Part shown: one piece after another, positions 25,341-35,217 of the stretch
Layout: each line of letters begins with the position of its first letter
Numbering within the stretch: position 1 is the first letter of the stretch
Notes under the pieces: generated by a model
What the model was told of the DNA's origin: nothing
Database searches by the model: none
The model's input: only the letters and a program-made list of their open reading frames with translations
Assembly: GCA_013376985.1 (NCBI GenBank)
Contig: JACABB010000018.1
Span: 1 to 64,000 of the forward strand
Reading direction: 5' to 3'
Length of the DNA: 64,000 bases
Source: Bacteroidales bacterium
Lineage (GTDB): Bacteria; Bacteroidota; Bacteroidia; Bacteroidales; Tenuifilaceae
Made by a program: the position numbers and the translations under genes

Positions 25341-26567
25341 ATGAAGTATCTAATTATTGTTTGCCGCTATTTACTTGCTTTCCTTTTTATCTTTTCAGGA
25401 TTTGTTAAAGGAGTAGATCCACTTGGATTTGCTTACAAATTAACCGATTATTTTAAGGCGTTTAATGCTGATTTTTTTGAACCATTAGCAGTTGGATTAT
25501 CATTCCTGCTTTGTGCTGCAGAACTTTTAATTGGCCTTCTTTTGCTTTTTGGAATTAGGCTGAGATTGGCCGCTTGGGGTGTTTTTCTATTTATGATGTT
25601 TTTTACCCCATTAACCTTTATACTTGCAATATTTAATCCCGTTCACGATTGTGGGTGCTTCGGAGATGCTATAAAATTAAGCAACTGGCAAACTTTTTAT
25701 AAAAATATAATATTCTTTGCAGCAGCACTTTTACTTTTTGTAAAGAGAGCGAGTTTACCCACATACCCTTCTATACTAAAAGAATTGATACTATTTGTAA
25801 TACTTGTGTTAATCGCATTTCTTCCTCCTTTTATTGGATATACCCGATTGCCTATGTTTGATTTCAGACCTTACAGCATTGGTGTAAATATACCAAATGC
25901 AATGGCTGTTCCTGAAGGTGCTCCAAACGATGTTTATAAAACTACTCTCTACTACAAGAAAAATGGTATTGTTAAGGAATTTAACGAGAACAATATACCC
26001 TGGCAGGATTCTACCTGGAAATTTGTTGATAGTAAACCGGAACTAATTAAAAAAGGCTTTACACCATCAATTGAGAGTTTTGGGTTAATGACTGTTTCTG
26101 GGAAGGATATAACCGATAGCATTCTATCATACCCTAGCTATTATTTCTTGGCAGTAGCCTATCGACTTGATAAAACTAATTTGAAAGCAACCAATAAACT
26201 TAATGAGCTATACTCTAAAGCCACTGCTAATGGATATGGTTTTGCTTGCGTTACAGCATCAACACAGGGTGAGATTGATAATTTTGTTGCTAAAACGGGT
26301 GCAATTTACCCGTTTCTGAATGCCGATGAGGTTCTGTTAAAAACGGTGATTAGAGCTAATCCAGGGCTAATTCTGCTAAATAAGGGAACAATAATTGGTC
26401 AGTGGCATTACAATCACCTGCCAGATGCGTCATATATATCAGGAAATCTTAACGCTAAACAAATTTCATTGATGATGGAATCATCGAATAAGCGTTTAAC
26501 TCTAATGCTTTTATCCTTTTTGGGATTATCATTAGCCCTGATTTATATAATCAAACAAAAGAATTAG
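25341..26567 (+). CDS. BT_3928-type DoxX/MauE-like protein with thioredoxin-like C-domain
   Basis: The 408-residue inner-membrane protein begins with a four-helix DoxX/MauE bundle (LIIVCRYLLAFLFIFSGFVKG, then LLCAAELLIGLLLLFGI), including the Cys pair in HDCGCFGDA typical of MauE-like thiol-linked proteins. Further helices are at about 150-170. Residues about 270-370 look thioredoxin-like (YGFACVTAST, PGLILLNKGTIIGQWHY) but lack CxxC. A last helix lies near 385-403. It may serve in periplasmic thiol handling. A MITE-B is inserted so that its target duplication contains the stop codon. Confidence 0.82.
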   Translation: MKYLIIVCRYLLAFLFIFSGFVKGVDPLGFAYKLTDYFKAFNADFFEPLAVGLSFLLCAAELLIGLLLLFGIRLRLAAWGVFLFMMFFTPLTFILAIFNPVHDCGCFGDAIKLSNWQTFYKNIIFFAAALLLFVKRASLPTYPSILKELILFVILVLIAFLPPFIGYTRLPMFDFRPYSIGVNIPNAMAVPEGAPNDVYKTTLYYKKNGIVKEFNENNIPWQDSTWKFVDSKPELIKKGFTPSIESFGLMTVSGKDITDSILSYPSYYFLAVAYRLDKTNLKATNKLNELYSKATANGYGFACVTASTQGEIDNFVAKTGAIYPFLNADEVLLKTVIRANPGLILLNKGTIIGQWHYNHLPDASYISGNLNAKQISLMMESSNKRLTLMLLSFLGLSLALIYIIKQKN

Positions 26568-26570
26568 TTA

Positions 26571-26823
26571 ACGTGAGTTCGATATAAGCAATGTAATAAT
26601 GTGTTTATTTGCAAATATATATAACTATTTAGCGTGATGGTGGAAGATTGGAATGATGGAACTGGAGCGAAGCGGAACTCGACGAAGTCAATGGTGGAGA
26701 ACAAGAGGTTAGATTCTTGCTTGTATCCTCCATTTTTCCAATTTTCTATTATTCCATTGATTCAAATAAAATAAATTGATTGATATATAGATTAATACAT
26801 TGTTTCTTATGTCGAACTGACGT
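26571..26823. repeat. MITE-B copy 1 (253 bp), TSD TAGTTA
   Basis: It begins ACGTGAGTTCGATATAAG and ends CTTATGTCGAACTGACGT. TAGTTA is repeated at 26565-26570 and 26824-26829. The interior differs from MITE-A and carries segments such as TTTTTCCAATTTTCTATTAT. It is related to 36942-37163 through shared ends and through the ACATTGTTT-TTA border. Confidence 0.88.
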
Positions 26824-26865
26824 TAGTTATATTTTGATATAAATATTAATAACAAAAAATTCTAA

Positions 26866-29010
26866 ATGAAGAAAATTACTGTTATGCTCTCATTCCTTCT
26901 TGCATGGCAATTAAGCATGGCCGATGAGGGGATGTGGTTAATAAATCTTATTACTAGGAATATGGCTCAGATGGAGGCTCAGGGCATAAAACTTAGTGCT
27001 GAGGATATTTATAGTATTAATCATTCAAGTTTAAAGGATGCAATAGTTCAACTCGACGATGGTAGCTGTACCTCGGAGCTTGTTTCTGCAAAGGGGTTAC
27101 TATTAACAAATCATCATTGTGGTATTGATGCCATTCAGTTACATAGTACACCTGAACGTAATTTGTTAAAAGATGGCTTTTTTGCCCGAAACCTAAGCGA
27201 GGAATTAAGCATTCCGGGTAAAACTGCAATGATTCTTTTTAGCGTTGAGGATGTAACTTCGAAAATAGCTAAATATCAAAACGAAAAACTTTCAAGTGCA
27301 GATTACTATACTGCCATATATACTGGAATGGATTCCATTGCAAGAGCATCCACGCAGAACGGTAAGTATTATGCCATTGTCAAGCCAATGTTTCACTTTA
27401 ATACATTTTATCTCTTTTTGTACGAACGTTTTTTAGATGTACGTTTAGTGGCTGCTCCTCCAACTTCCATTGGGAATTTTGGGGGTGATATAGATAATTG
27501 GCATTGGCCAAGGCATACCGGCGATTTTAGCATGTTTAGGATATATACCGCACCTGATGGCAAACCAGCAGAGTACAGCACCAAAAATGTTCCTTATGTT
27601 CCTAAAAGATTCCTTAATATCTCGTTAAATGGCGTAAAGGAGGGCGATTTTACCATGATCATTGGTTATCCCGGAACAACCTATCGATATTCAAGCCCTT
27701 ATGAAGCAATGCAAGCTCGTGATGTTCTTGCTCCTTGGAAGGACAAAGTGTGGGGGGAGTTTATTAGAACTATCAAAGATGCACAGGCAAAGGATATAAA
27801 AGTAAAGGTTGACTATACCGATAAGCATGATATGCTTGTTAATTTTTGGCAAAAAGATACTTGGCAAGCCGAATCAATGTTTCGATTTAATATTGTTGAA
27901 AGGTTAAAAGCACGCGAGGATAGCTTAAGATTATGGGTGTCGCAGAAGCCTTCAACAAGAACTAAATATCTTTCAGCAATGCCCTTGCTGGATGATTACT
28001 TTAAAACCTACAGAAAAAATAAATGGGAGGAACTCTCAAACTCTCTCGATGCAATTTTGGGCTTTCCTGTTGATATAAATAAGAATATTAATGCATGTGA
28101 TGAGCTCTTTGGGGCAATGCTTAGCGGAAAAAATGTTAAAAAAGCAGCAAAATCTATTAAGAAGAAAATTCCAAAGATTTTTGAGAATTATCATGCAAAC
28201 CCTGATGTTTGGCTGTATTCAACCTCCCTGAAAAGCTTAATCGATAATACTTCTGATTGCCCCAATATACCTATGATTCAGGCAATCAAACAGCAGCCCA
28301 AAATTATCCAGATGATGCCATTGTATGCACAAAATTTCTATCAACGATCATATTTTACATCTCCTGAAAATTTGAAGAGATTCCTAAAAAAACCAGCAAT
28401 TGATAGCATAGTGAAAGATCCTATTTTTATGCTTTATCAAAGCTACCATATGCTTTACGACTCAATTTCAAAAATAATTAGACCTCTTCAGGGTGATTAT
28501 GAAAAGGCTATGCAGCTGTATACAAAAGGATTGCTTGAAATGGAGGATAATAAATTACATTACCCAGATGCTAATTCAACAATGCGGCTAACCTATGGGA
28601 AGGTAATTGGTTATAGACCCAATGATGGGGTTGTTTGTAATCCATTTACTACCCTTGATGGGTTGATTGCTAAAGAGAACCCGAAGGTCGATGTTTTTAA
28701 CGTTTCACCAAGATTAAAGCAGCTTTGGCAAGTTAAAGACTATGGACGGTATGGAGTCAATGGTGTTTTACCAGTATGTTTTATTACAGATAATGATATC
28801 ACAGGTGGTAATTCTGGTAGTCCAACATTAGATGCTAACGGAAACCTAATCGGAATTGCCTTTGATGGCAATAATGATGCAATGGCATGTGATTATGCCT
28901 TTGAACCTGATATTCAGCGAACCATTATAGTAGATATCAGATATGTGCTCTTTGTTATTGATAAATATGCTGGAGCAAAGAATCTAATAGATGAGATGAG
29001 AATTTTGTAA
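26866..29010 (+). CDS. S46-family dipeptidyl-peptidase, DPP7-like
   Basis: This exported serine peptidase removes dipeptides from peptide N-termini and feeds amino-acid-fermenting Bacteroidota. The 714 residues match the family. After a signal peptide (1-19), the chymotrypsin-type triad is visible: His84 in LLTNHHCG, Asp220 in RHTGDFSMFR and Ser650 in GGNSGSPTLD. Position 668 in AFDGNND corresponds to the S1-specificity residue, which is Gly in DPP7 and Arg in DPP11. Gly here predicts preference for hydrophobic rather than acidic P1. It is a single gene with a strong terminator at 29028. Confidence 0.93.
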   Translation: MKKITVMLSFLLAWQLSMADEGMWLINLITRNMAQMEAQGIKLSAEDIYSINHSSLKDAIVQLDDGSCTSELVSAKGLLLTNHHCGIDAIQLHSTPERNLLKDGFFARNLSEELSIPGKTAMILFSVEDVTSKIAKYQNEKLSSADYYTAIYTGMDSIARASTQNGKYYAIVKPMFHFNTFYLFLYERFLDVRLVAAPPTSIGNFGGDIDNWHWPRHTGDFSMFRIYTAPDGKPAEYSTKNVPYVPKRFLNISLNGVKEGDFTMIIGYPGTTYRYSSPYEAMQARDVLAPWKDKVWGEFIRTIKDAQAKDIKVKVDYTDKHDMLVNFWQKDTWQAESMFRFNIVERLKAREDSLRLWVSQKPSTRTKYLSAMPLLDDYFKTYRKNKWEELSNSLDAILGFPVDINKNINACDELFGAMLSGKNVKKAAKSIKKKIPKIFENYHANPDVWLYSTSLKSLIDNTSDCPNIPMIQAIKQQPKIIQMMPLYAQNFYQRSYFTSPENLKRFLKKPAIDSIVKDPIFMLYQSYHMLYDSISKIIRPLQGDYEKAMQLYTKGLLEMEDNKLHYPDANSTMRLTYGKVIGYRPNDGVVCNPFTTLDGLIAKENPKVDVFNVSPRLKQLWQVKDYGRYGVNGVLPVCFITDNDITGGNSGSPTLDANGNLIGIAFDGNNDAMACDYAFEPDIQRTIIVDIRYVLFVIDKYAGAKNLIDEMRIL

Positions 29011-29027
29011 AATATTAATTATGAACA

Positions 29028-29062
29028 AAAATAGCTCAGTTTATACGCTGAGCTATTTTTAT
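29028..29062 (+). terminator. Terminator of the S46 peptidase gene
   Basis: AAATAGCTCAG pairs with CTGAGCTATTT across an 8-nt loop and is followed by T-rich sequence, 18 bp after the stop codon. Confidence 0.88.
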
Positions 29063-29136
29063 TAATAATATTGTTTGTTTTTTTTAATTATTAACTCTTT
29101 TGGCGTAATTTACTCGGGTATTAAAAAGGAAAGGTT

Positions 29137-32100
29137 ATGAAATATAGATTATTAAAAAGGGTGTTCTTAATACTCTCAATTAGTGTTGCTGCAATTGGAA
29201 CTTTTGCGCAAAAAGGTGTTCCATATATTTCAAACTACGAGTTGCTTTCAACAATGAGCAACCAGAACTGGTCTATTATCCAGAGCGATGAAGATCACCT
29301 TATGTATGTTCTTAACAGAAAAGGGGTATACGTATTTGATGGCTTTGAGTGGTCAAAATTAAATATTAACGGAAAGCCAACTGCTATCTACTCGCTTAAC
29401 AATCTTTTTGTAAGCACCGATATGGAGCTTGGTTATTTCAAAAAGGATCAAAAAGGAGAATTCAATTACAATAGTATACAGGATTCAACGCTTGATATTT
29501 ACTATAAGTTTTTGAAAATCGAAAATGACTTGTATGCATGCGGAACCCAGCATATAAGTAAAATTAGTATGAGTAGTATTCCAAAAACCGAACCTGTATA
29601 TGTTGAGGAGGATTCAACCCATATGATTACAGATTTCTTTGAACTCAATGGGATTATCTACATCATTAAAGATAAAAACTCAGTTTATCGGCTCGAAAAT
29701 AAAAATACTACTTTGCTTAGACTGAACCTTAATAAGGATGAAAACATTAGTTTCACTTTTAATCATAATAACTTCTCGTACATTGGAACAACTGGAAATA
29801 GGCTCTTTGTTTTTAATGGGTGGGAGTTTAAACCTATAACACTTAAAGATCAACGATACTTGAATGCCAGCTATATAAATGGGGGATTATCTCTTGATGG
29901 TGATCGATTTGCAATATCTACCCTAATAGGAGGCTGTTCTATTATCAATTCAAAAACTTTAGAATCAGAGAGTATAATTAACTATTCAAATGGCCTCCCC
30001 GATGATGAAGTATACTCTTTGGGTAAGGACTACTCAGGAGGACTTTGGATTGCTCATGGTATGGGAATCTCTCGGGTCGATTTGAATATTCCCGTAAAAT
30101 CCTTCGAGCATTATTCTGGAATTACTGGGAATATCCTATCAATTGCTGAGTATAATAGGACTATATATGTTGGGGGTAGCGAGGGTTTATATTTTCTATC
30201 AGAGGTTAAAAACTTTTCGGAAATTGAGGCACCCGTAGTCCAACGGAATCAAGCAAAAGCCAAAGAAGAGGTAAAAAACAAAAAACAGGTTACTGATACC
30301 AAATCTCAACCTGATGACAAGGATACAAAAAAGAAAAAGAAAGGCTTTTTTGCATGTCTATTTAGTAAATCCGATAAGGCTGAAAAACAGACTGTTGAAT
30401 CTCCTACAGGTGAAGGAAATGTAGGTAAAAAGGAGAAAGAAGAGATAAGCGCAGCAAAGAAAAAAATGTACTCACTGCAATCAGTCAGTAATATTTACCA
30501 AAGGGTTACAGGGGTTGAGGGTAAATGTAAACAGCTACTGGTATATAATAATAAACTATTAGCCGCTACAAGTACTGGATTATATGAAGTTGGTTATAAT
30601 AAAGGAAACTCAATTTTAACAGGAACCTACATCCTTTTTGTAAAGCCATCGGAATTTAATTCTAAAAACTTACTAATATGCTCAACTGAAGGTTTATCTA
30701 TTCTGTCTAGTACAGGTGGTAGATGGAATGCAAATAAAATATTTTCTTTTGATAGCGAATATCCATTATCAATTGTTGAACTTTCCGATAGTAAATTATT
30801 AGTAACCACCGAGTTCAATATTTATGAGCTCACAATGGTGCCAAATGGCGAAACGATTTCTAAAAAACTTACACCTTCAAATGTAATTGTTGAATCGCCT
30901 ATTGTTAGGAAGGTATTAGGAAACATAAAGGTTTTTACAAGCAATCGCATCTATTTGTACAATCAGTCACAGGATGCGCTTGCTGATGAAGGAGTTCCTG
31001 CTTCAAATTATGCAATTAATGCTATTTATTCTCAGAATGGCTACTCGTGGGTAAATGTAGGTCGTAAATGGAGTCTTTATTCACCCGAAAAGGAGGTTAA
31101 TCTTGATGTTTCAAGCTATTTAGGCCTATTCGATAGAATAAATGATATTTTTATCAATAGTAACAATGAGCTTTTAGTTGTAAATGGTTTTAATCAGATA
31201 ATAAAAATATCGGCAACCAAAGCTGAATCAAACATTCAAACGTTCCCGCTTTTCCTAAAGCAGGTTACCGATAATAATGGTACTAAGCTGGATATTAAGA
31301 ATGTCAAACTTAGCTATTCTAATAATTCGCTATCAATTAGTTTAGGTGCTCCATCTTTTATCAAAGAAAAATCGGTTCAATTCCAGTATATAATTGATGG
31401 AAAAACAAGTAAATGGACAGAGTGGAGTAGCGATCCCACCCTTAACTTCCCATTTTTCCCAAGCGGAAAGTATAATATAAAGATAAAAGCAAGGGATGTA
31501 TTGGGTCATGAGAGTTCAGTTTACACATTACCTTTCACCATTAAACCTCCCATTTGGCAAACTCCTTGGTTTATTGGTTTATGTATTATAATTGTTTTTT
31601 CTCTTTTTGTTGTTATTATTAGATACCGTGAACGTCAGCTACAGAAGGATAAACAAATCCTTGAAGAGAAGGTGAGGGAAAGAACAAAAACTATTGAGGA
31701 ACAGAAGCATGTACTAGAAGTTCAACGCGATGAGCTTGCTCGCACTAACGAGGAAATATTGCAACAGAAGGAGGAGATAGAAGCCCAAAGAGATGAGATT
31801 GAGGCACAGAATGATCACATCTCAAAGCAAAATTTAGAAATGACCCAAAGCATAGAATATGCCAAGAGGATTCAAACTGCAGTAATGCCAACCCTCGATA
31901 TTGCTCAATCAATATTGCCCGAGCACTTTATTCTTTTCAAACCTCGTGATATTGTTAGTGGAGATTTTTACTGGATGACAAAGACTGATGGTAAGATAAT
32001 TATTGCTGCCGCTGATTGTACTGGTCATGGAGTTCCAGGTGCGTTTATGAGTATGCTTGGTATTTCGTTTCTGAATGAAATTGTGAAAGTAAGAAATGAA

Positions 32101-32592
32101 ACAAAACCCAATGTGATTCTTAATAATTTGAGAGATTCAATAAAGTCTACACTATCCCAAACAGGTAAAGAGGGGGAATCGAAAGATGGAATGGATATTG
32201 CACTTTGCACAATTGATCTTGATGCTAAGAAGGTAGAGTTTGCAGGGGCCTACAACCCATTGTACCTAATTAGAAATGGTGAATTAGTGGAAATTAAGGC
32301 CGATAAGATGCCTGTTGGTATTCACATGGTTGAAAAGGAATCGTTCACTCATAATGAAATAGAGTTCAAAAAGGACGATTGCATTTATATTTTCTCCGAT
32401 GGCTATGTTAGCCAGTTTGGAGGCGATAACGGTCGTACTTATAAGTCGGTTCCGTTTAAAAAATTATTGGCTATTCTTGCCGAAAAACCTATGGAAAAGC
32501 AGTGTGAAATGCTTGAGCAGGAATTTGAGGAATGGAGAGGTTATAACGCTCAAGTGGATGATATACTTGTGATAGGTGTTAAATTTGATTAG
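29137..32592 (+). CDS. Two-component-type beta-propeller / SpoIIE serine phosphatase sensor
   Basis: This 1151-residue signalling protein has a signal peptide (1-24), a periplasmic propeller of about 700 residues (repeats such as YSLGKDYSGGLWIAHGMGIS) and a Y_Y_Y domain (near 740-800). One membrane helix lies near 811-831 (WFIGLCIIIVFSLFVVIIRY), followed by a long coiled coil (EEKVRERTKTIEEQKHVLEV and on). The PP2C-like SpoIIE domain starts near 928 (KPRDIVSGDFYWM, AAADCTGHGVPGAFMSM, IFSDGYVSQFGG) with the metal-binding Asp residues. The output is therefore serine/threonine dephosphorylation, not a kinase. A Lys-rich insert (about 370-435) breaks the propeller. No partner anti-sigma gene is adjacent. 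Confidence 0.88.
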   Translation: MKYRLLKRVFLILSISVAAIGTFAQKGVPYISNYELLSTMSNQNWSIIQSDEDHLMYVLNRKGVYVFDGFEWSKLNINGKPTAIYSLNNLFVSTDMELGYFKKDQKGEFNYNSIQDSTLDIYYKFLKIENDLYACGTQHISKISMSSIPKTEPVYVEEDSTHMITDFFELNGIIYIIKDKNSVYRLENKNTTLLRLNLNKDENISFTFNHNNFSYIGTTGNRLFVFNGWEFKPITLKDQRYLNASYINGGLSLDGDRFAISTLIGGCSIINSKTLESESIINYSNGLPDDEVYSLGKDYSGGLWIAHGMGISRVDLNIPVKSFEHYSGITGNILSIAEYNRTIYVGGSEGLYFLSEVKNFSEIEAPVVQRNQAKAKEEVKNKKQVTDTKSQPDDKDTKKKKKGFFACLFSKSDKAEKQTVESPTGEGNVGKKEKEEISAAKKKMYSLQSVSNIYQRVTGVEGKCKQLLVYNNKLLAATSTGLYEVGYNKGNSILTGTYILFVKPSEFNSKNLLICSTEGLSILSSTGGRWNANKIFSFDSEYPLSIVELSDSKLLVTTEFNIYELTMVPNGETISKKLTPSNVIVESPIVRKVLGNIKVFTSNRIYLYNQSQDALADEGVPASNYAINAIYSQNGYSWVNVGRKWSLYSPEKEVNLDVSSYLGLFDRINDIFINSNNELLVVNGFNQIIKISATKAESNIQTFPLFLKQVTDNNGTKLDIKNVKLSYSNNSLSISLGAPSFIKEKSVQFQYIIDGKTSKWTEWSSDPTLNFPFFPSGKYNIKIKARDVLGHESSVYTLPFTIKPPIWQTPWFIGLCIIIVFSLFVVIIRYRERQLQKDKQILEEKVRERTKTIEEQKHVLEVQRDELARTNEEILQQKEEIEAQRDEIEAQNDHISKQNLEMTQSIEYAKRIQTAVMPTLDIAQSILPEHFILFKPRDIVSGDFYWMTKTDGKIIIAAADCTGHGVPGAFMSMLGISFLNEIVKVRNETKPNVILNNLRDSIKSTLSQTGKEGESKDGMDIALCTIDLDAKKVEFAGAYNPLYLIRNGELVEIKADKMPVGIHMVEKESFTHNEIEFKKDDCIYIFSDGYVSQFGGDNGRTYKSVPFKKLLAILAEKPMEKQCEMLEQEFEEWRGYNAQVDDILVIGVKFD

Positions 32593-32633
32593 CCAATTCT
32601 AACTAGTGTCTGTCTATAAAGTCTGTTTTATTC

Positions 32634-32763
32634 GTCATTGCGGACGAAGTGAAGCAACCGAGCTTGCGAACCGAACGTAGTGAGCTCCGCGGAGCTAGTT
32701 CAGCGAAGTTAATCCCATCATTAATAACCAATGGATTGCTTCGGAAAAAACCCTCGCAATGAC
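32634..32763. repeat. Interspersed inverted repeat (CATTGCGGACGAAGTGAAGC type)
   Basis: The left arm TCATTGCGGACGAAGTGAAG and the right arm TTGCTTCGG...CTCGCAATGA are inverted copies flanking about 80 bp. The same kind of sequence is at 48775-48914. It fills the 230-bp gap before the next gene. Confidence 0.7.
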
Positions 32764-32840
32764 GCAATTTGGTAGACTCTAACTAAAGAGTAGGTGACTG
32801 TTAATAATCTAGGCTCAATTGTAAATTGATTAATATCAAA

Positions 32841-33431
32841 ATGAAAAGCAAAAAGATACATTTAGCATTCCTATTTCTTTTGGTTTGTACCAGCATTTTT
32901 GCTCAGAATAAGGCTAAAACCAACTGGTTACAGGAAAAGAAAGAGTACACTGCCCGTTGGCGTGTGGGTCTAGGTGCTGATGTTGATGAACCCAGTGGCG
33001 TTGATGTTCAGTTCTATAGGCTTAGCAGGATTTGTACAGGGGCATTCTCCATAACTAAAAAGCTTTCCGTTGGAGTTTATGTAGGCAAGGAAGGGTATAT
33101 AATGGGAAGTTTAATTGATAAGAAGAATAGCGACTGGAAATCGGGCGGTACACGTTATGGTTTGGATCTGAAATTCTATTTTCCTCTACTCTTGAATCCC
33201 TACATAGGAATAGGAGCGGAGGGTGGCACACGGAACATTAAGAACTCTCTTGATTTCTATCCCGATGCAATCATCAGGATAGGTATTGAACAAAAGGTTT
33301 TAGGAATTAAACTATCCTCCAACTCATCATTGAATGCAACCATTTTTATTGATGGGAAGTACAATAAATGCCTTACCAACAGCTTTAGCTATATTTTACC
33401 ATGCTTTGGGGTAAGGTTTCATTTCTTGTAG
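32841..33431 (+). CDS. Exported protein, probable small outer-membrane beta-barrel
   Basis: The function is unknown. From the ATG at 32841 the protein has 196 residues and a signal peptide (MKSKKIHLAFLFLLVCTSIFAQ). The rest alternates hydrophobic and polar residues with glycine turns (RWRVGLGADVDEPSGVDVQF, PYIGIGAEGGTRN) and ends GVRFHFL with a terminal hydrophobic residue, as do outer-membrane barrels of about eight strands. An upstream TTG frame extension exists but would precede the signal peptide. It stands alone, convergent with the 33553-34821 gene across a perfect hairpin. Confidence 0.7.
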   Translation: MKSKKIHLAFLFLLVCTSIFAQNKAKTNWLQEKKEYTARWRVGLGADVDEPSGVDVQFYRLSRICTGAFSITKKLSVGVYVGKEGYIMGSLIDKKNSDWKSGGTRYGLDLKFYFPLLLNPYIGIGAEGGTRNIKNSLDFYPDAIIRIGIEQKVLGIKLSSNSSLNATIFIDGKYNKCLTNSFSYILPCFGVRFHFL

Positions 33432-33474
33432 TATAATCTCATGTTTCCTTATAATGTAAAGGGTGGCGAAATTG

Positions 33475-33509
33475 AAACGCTGTCAGGGTTTCAAACCCTG
33501 ACAGCGTTT
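33475..33509. terminator. Bidirectional hairpin between convergent genes
   Basis: The perfect 17-bp arms AAACGCTGTCAGGGTTT and AAACCCTGACAGCGTTT flank a single base. The hairpin lies between stops at 33431 and 33553. It shares CAGGGTTT/AAACCCTG with the hairpin at 51085-51117, so it may be a mobile repeat used as a terminator. Confidence 0.65.
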
Positions 33510-33552
33510 ATGTATAAACATATTGGATTTAATATAAAACTAGCCACTACCT

Positions 33553-34821
33553 CTATTCAGCCTCTGCGTGTTCCGGCACCACATCTCCTTGCAAAAATAC
33601 CTCTGCCTTCTTCAGGTAATCCAGTAAAAGTTTGCTTATATTCTGATTGCTTTGTTTGTTGCTAAACAGGGCAATCTCTTTATAAAGCGAAATTAAATTA
33701 CCACAACCAGCACTCTCAAAAATCTCCCGCACCTCTGGGTTACTACTCATATCGCTCGAATTAAAAGCACTCATCCTATCAATAGCCAAATACTTTTTAT
33801 CGAGTTTTTGAAGCCCTGTAACCTTCTCAAGCTTTTTACCCTCGGGAGTTCCGTTGTTGGTAATAAACAAAAAGGTTCGGATTAGAATAACCCCATCAAC
33901 ATAATCGGCCCGTAAATAGCCCACCTTAGTTCCAAAAAACTTGTACTCAATAAGCGGTTGATCACAATTTTCGAATACAACCTTTGCATCCCGTAAGGAT
34001 TCATAAAGGCTCATCTGTATAGTACCCACTTCAAAACAATCCAGCCGCTCGTTAAGACGTTGCAATGCGTGCGATTGGATGTAAACGTCAACAGGAATAT
34101 CGGCAAAGGGACCTTTTACATTAAGAATCGAGGGTTTTAGCGTAGCCCACAGCAAACCCGAGCCAGTAAAAGCCCAGCCTACACGTTTTGCTGGTCGTGA
34201 AGTTCCATCAACCACAATATTTATTGATTCAACCTCAACCGAATGGAGGAATGCTAAATGATGTAACCCCTCACCATAATCTTCCGAAGCCGAAAGATCT
34301 AGCTTAAACCAGTACAACGATTTCTCCATGCAGCTAAAACCTAAACAAAACGCAAAAAGAGCTAAAACTGTTGCTGATTGAGCCTCTTCAAGAGCACCTC
34401 CAACCATATCGTAAAGCGTTTCTATTCCCTTCTTTAGGTTTCCTATATCTGGCAGGTTTATAAATTTGATAGTTTTAATGTACCGCGATGAGAGGGCAAT
34501 GGTGTAATAATCATCAAATGATATCTCAACACCTTTAGCTAAAGAAATCTTCTCGCTTTTAAGCCAAGCCGAAACAGTACGCTTCAAAAGATTATGTATA
34601 TGTGATGAAACGTTACACCCCTCAGCAAGCTCAATCCTAACGGTATGATATCGGCATGAATAAACTTCCTCTAGCATCTCCTTTGGGATAAGGGAGTAGA
34701 TATCCTCCTTGCAAACTGAATTAGTAAGATACTTCAGTTTGCTTAAAAATTCGTTCTTATGCTTTGCCTTAGCAATTTTCTGCTGCTGGTGGCTGCTCTG
34801 CTTTTTCTTACGTTGTGCCAT
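33553..34821 (-). CDS. Unrecognised 422-residue protein
   Basis: The family is not recognised. There is no signal peptide. The first 25 residues are Lys/Gln-rich (MAQRKKKQSSHQQQKIAKAK), suggesting nucleic-acid contact. Residues about 60-240 are mixed alpha/beta. A segment DVYIQSHALQRLNERL near residue 245 recalls the RelE/HigB-like pattern of RNA-acting folds, but this is only a resemblance. The C-terminal part is helical (ISLYKEIALFSNKQSNQNIS). The gene borders a 1.5-kb repeat-rich, gene-free stretch on its upstream side, so its promoter must lie at the edge of that region. Confidence 0.65.
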   Translation of the reverse strand: MAQRKKKQSSHQQQKIAKAKHKNEFLSKLKYLTNSVCKEDIYSLIPKEMLEEVYSCRYHTVRIELAEGCNVSSHIHNLLKRTVSAWLKSEKISLAKGVEISFDDYYTIALSSRYIKTIKFINLPDIGNLKKGIETLYDMVGGALEEAQSATVLALFAFCLGFSCMEKSLYWFKLDLSASEDYGEGLHHLAFLHSVEVESINIVVDGTSRPAKRVGWAFTGSGLLWATLKPSILNVKGPFADIPVDVYIQSHALQRLNERLDCFEVGTIQMSLYESLRDAKVVFENCDQPLIEYKFFGTKVGYLRADYVDGVILIRTFLFITNNGTPEGKKLEKVTGLQKLDKKYLAIDRMSAFNSSDMSSNPEVREIFESAGCGNLISLYKEIALFSNKQSNQNISKLLLDYLKKAEVFLQGDVVPEHAEAE

Positions 34822-34884
34822 TTTAGAAGCAAGTTAATTCTACTTTGATTAGAGCTATACCTGATTCAATGTCGTTTAGTTAAG

Positions 34885-35080
34885 TTACAAGTCCGATAGG
34901 ACTTGAATTTGAATAGCCCCCAATGAAATTGGGGGAGTTGATAAAGGGTAACAACCCAACCCTGAAAAGGGTTGAATGTGGCTTTATGTTTAAATATTCA
35001 ACCCTTTTCAGGGTTGATAATCAAGAGACTTATCACCTCCGGTGTTACCGGAGGCTATTCATATTCAAGCCCTTCGGGCT
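34885..35080. repeat. Cluster of short GC-rich hairpins
   Basis: Successive inverted repeats are CAAGTCC/GGACTTG (34889-34905), CCCCCAAT/ATTGGGGG, CAACCCTGAAAAGGGTTG facing CAACCCTTTTCAGGGTTG, TCCGGT/ACCGGA and AAGCCC/GGGCTT. It is part of a 1.5-kb gene-free region, 34822-36338. Confidence 0.75.
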
Positions 35081-35217
35081 TATCTAAATGATATTGATAC
35101 TTGATTTCTAATTTTGTTGAACACGTTTCTATTCAGTACCCTATTAGAAACAAAAGCAAAATAGGTTAAATTTTTTATTTTTTTCGAATCTGTAAGGGTA
35201 GAATCAAGTTAAAATTC

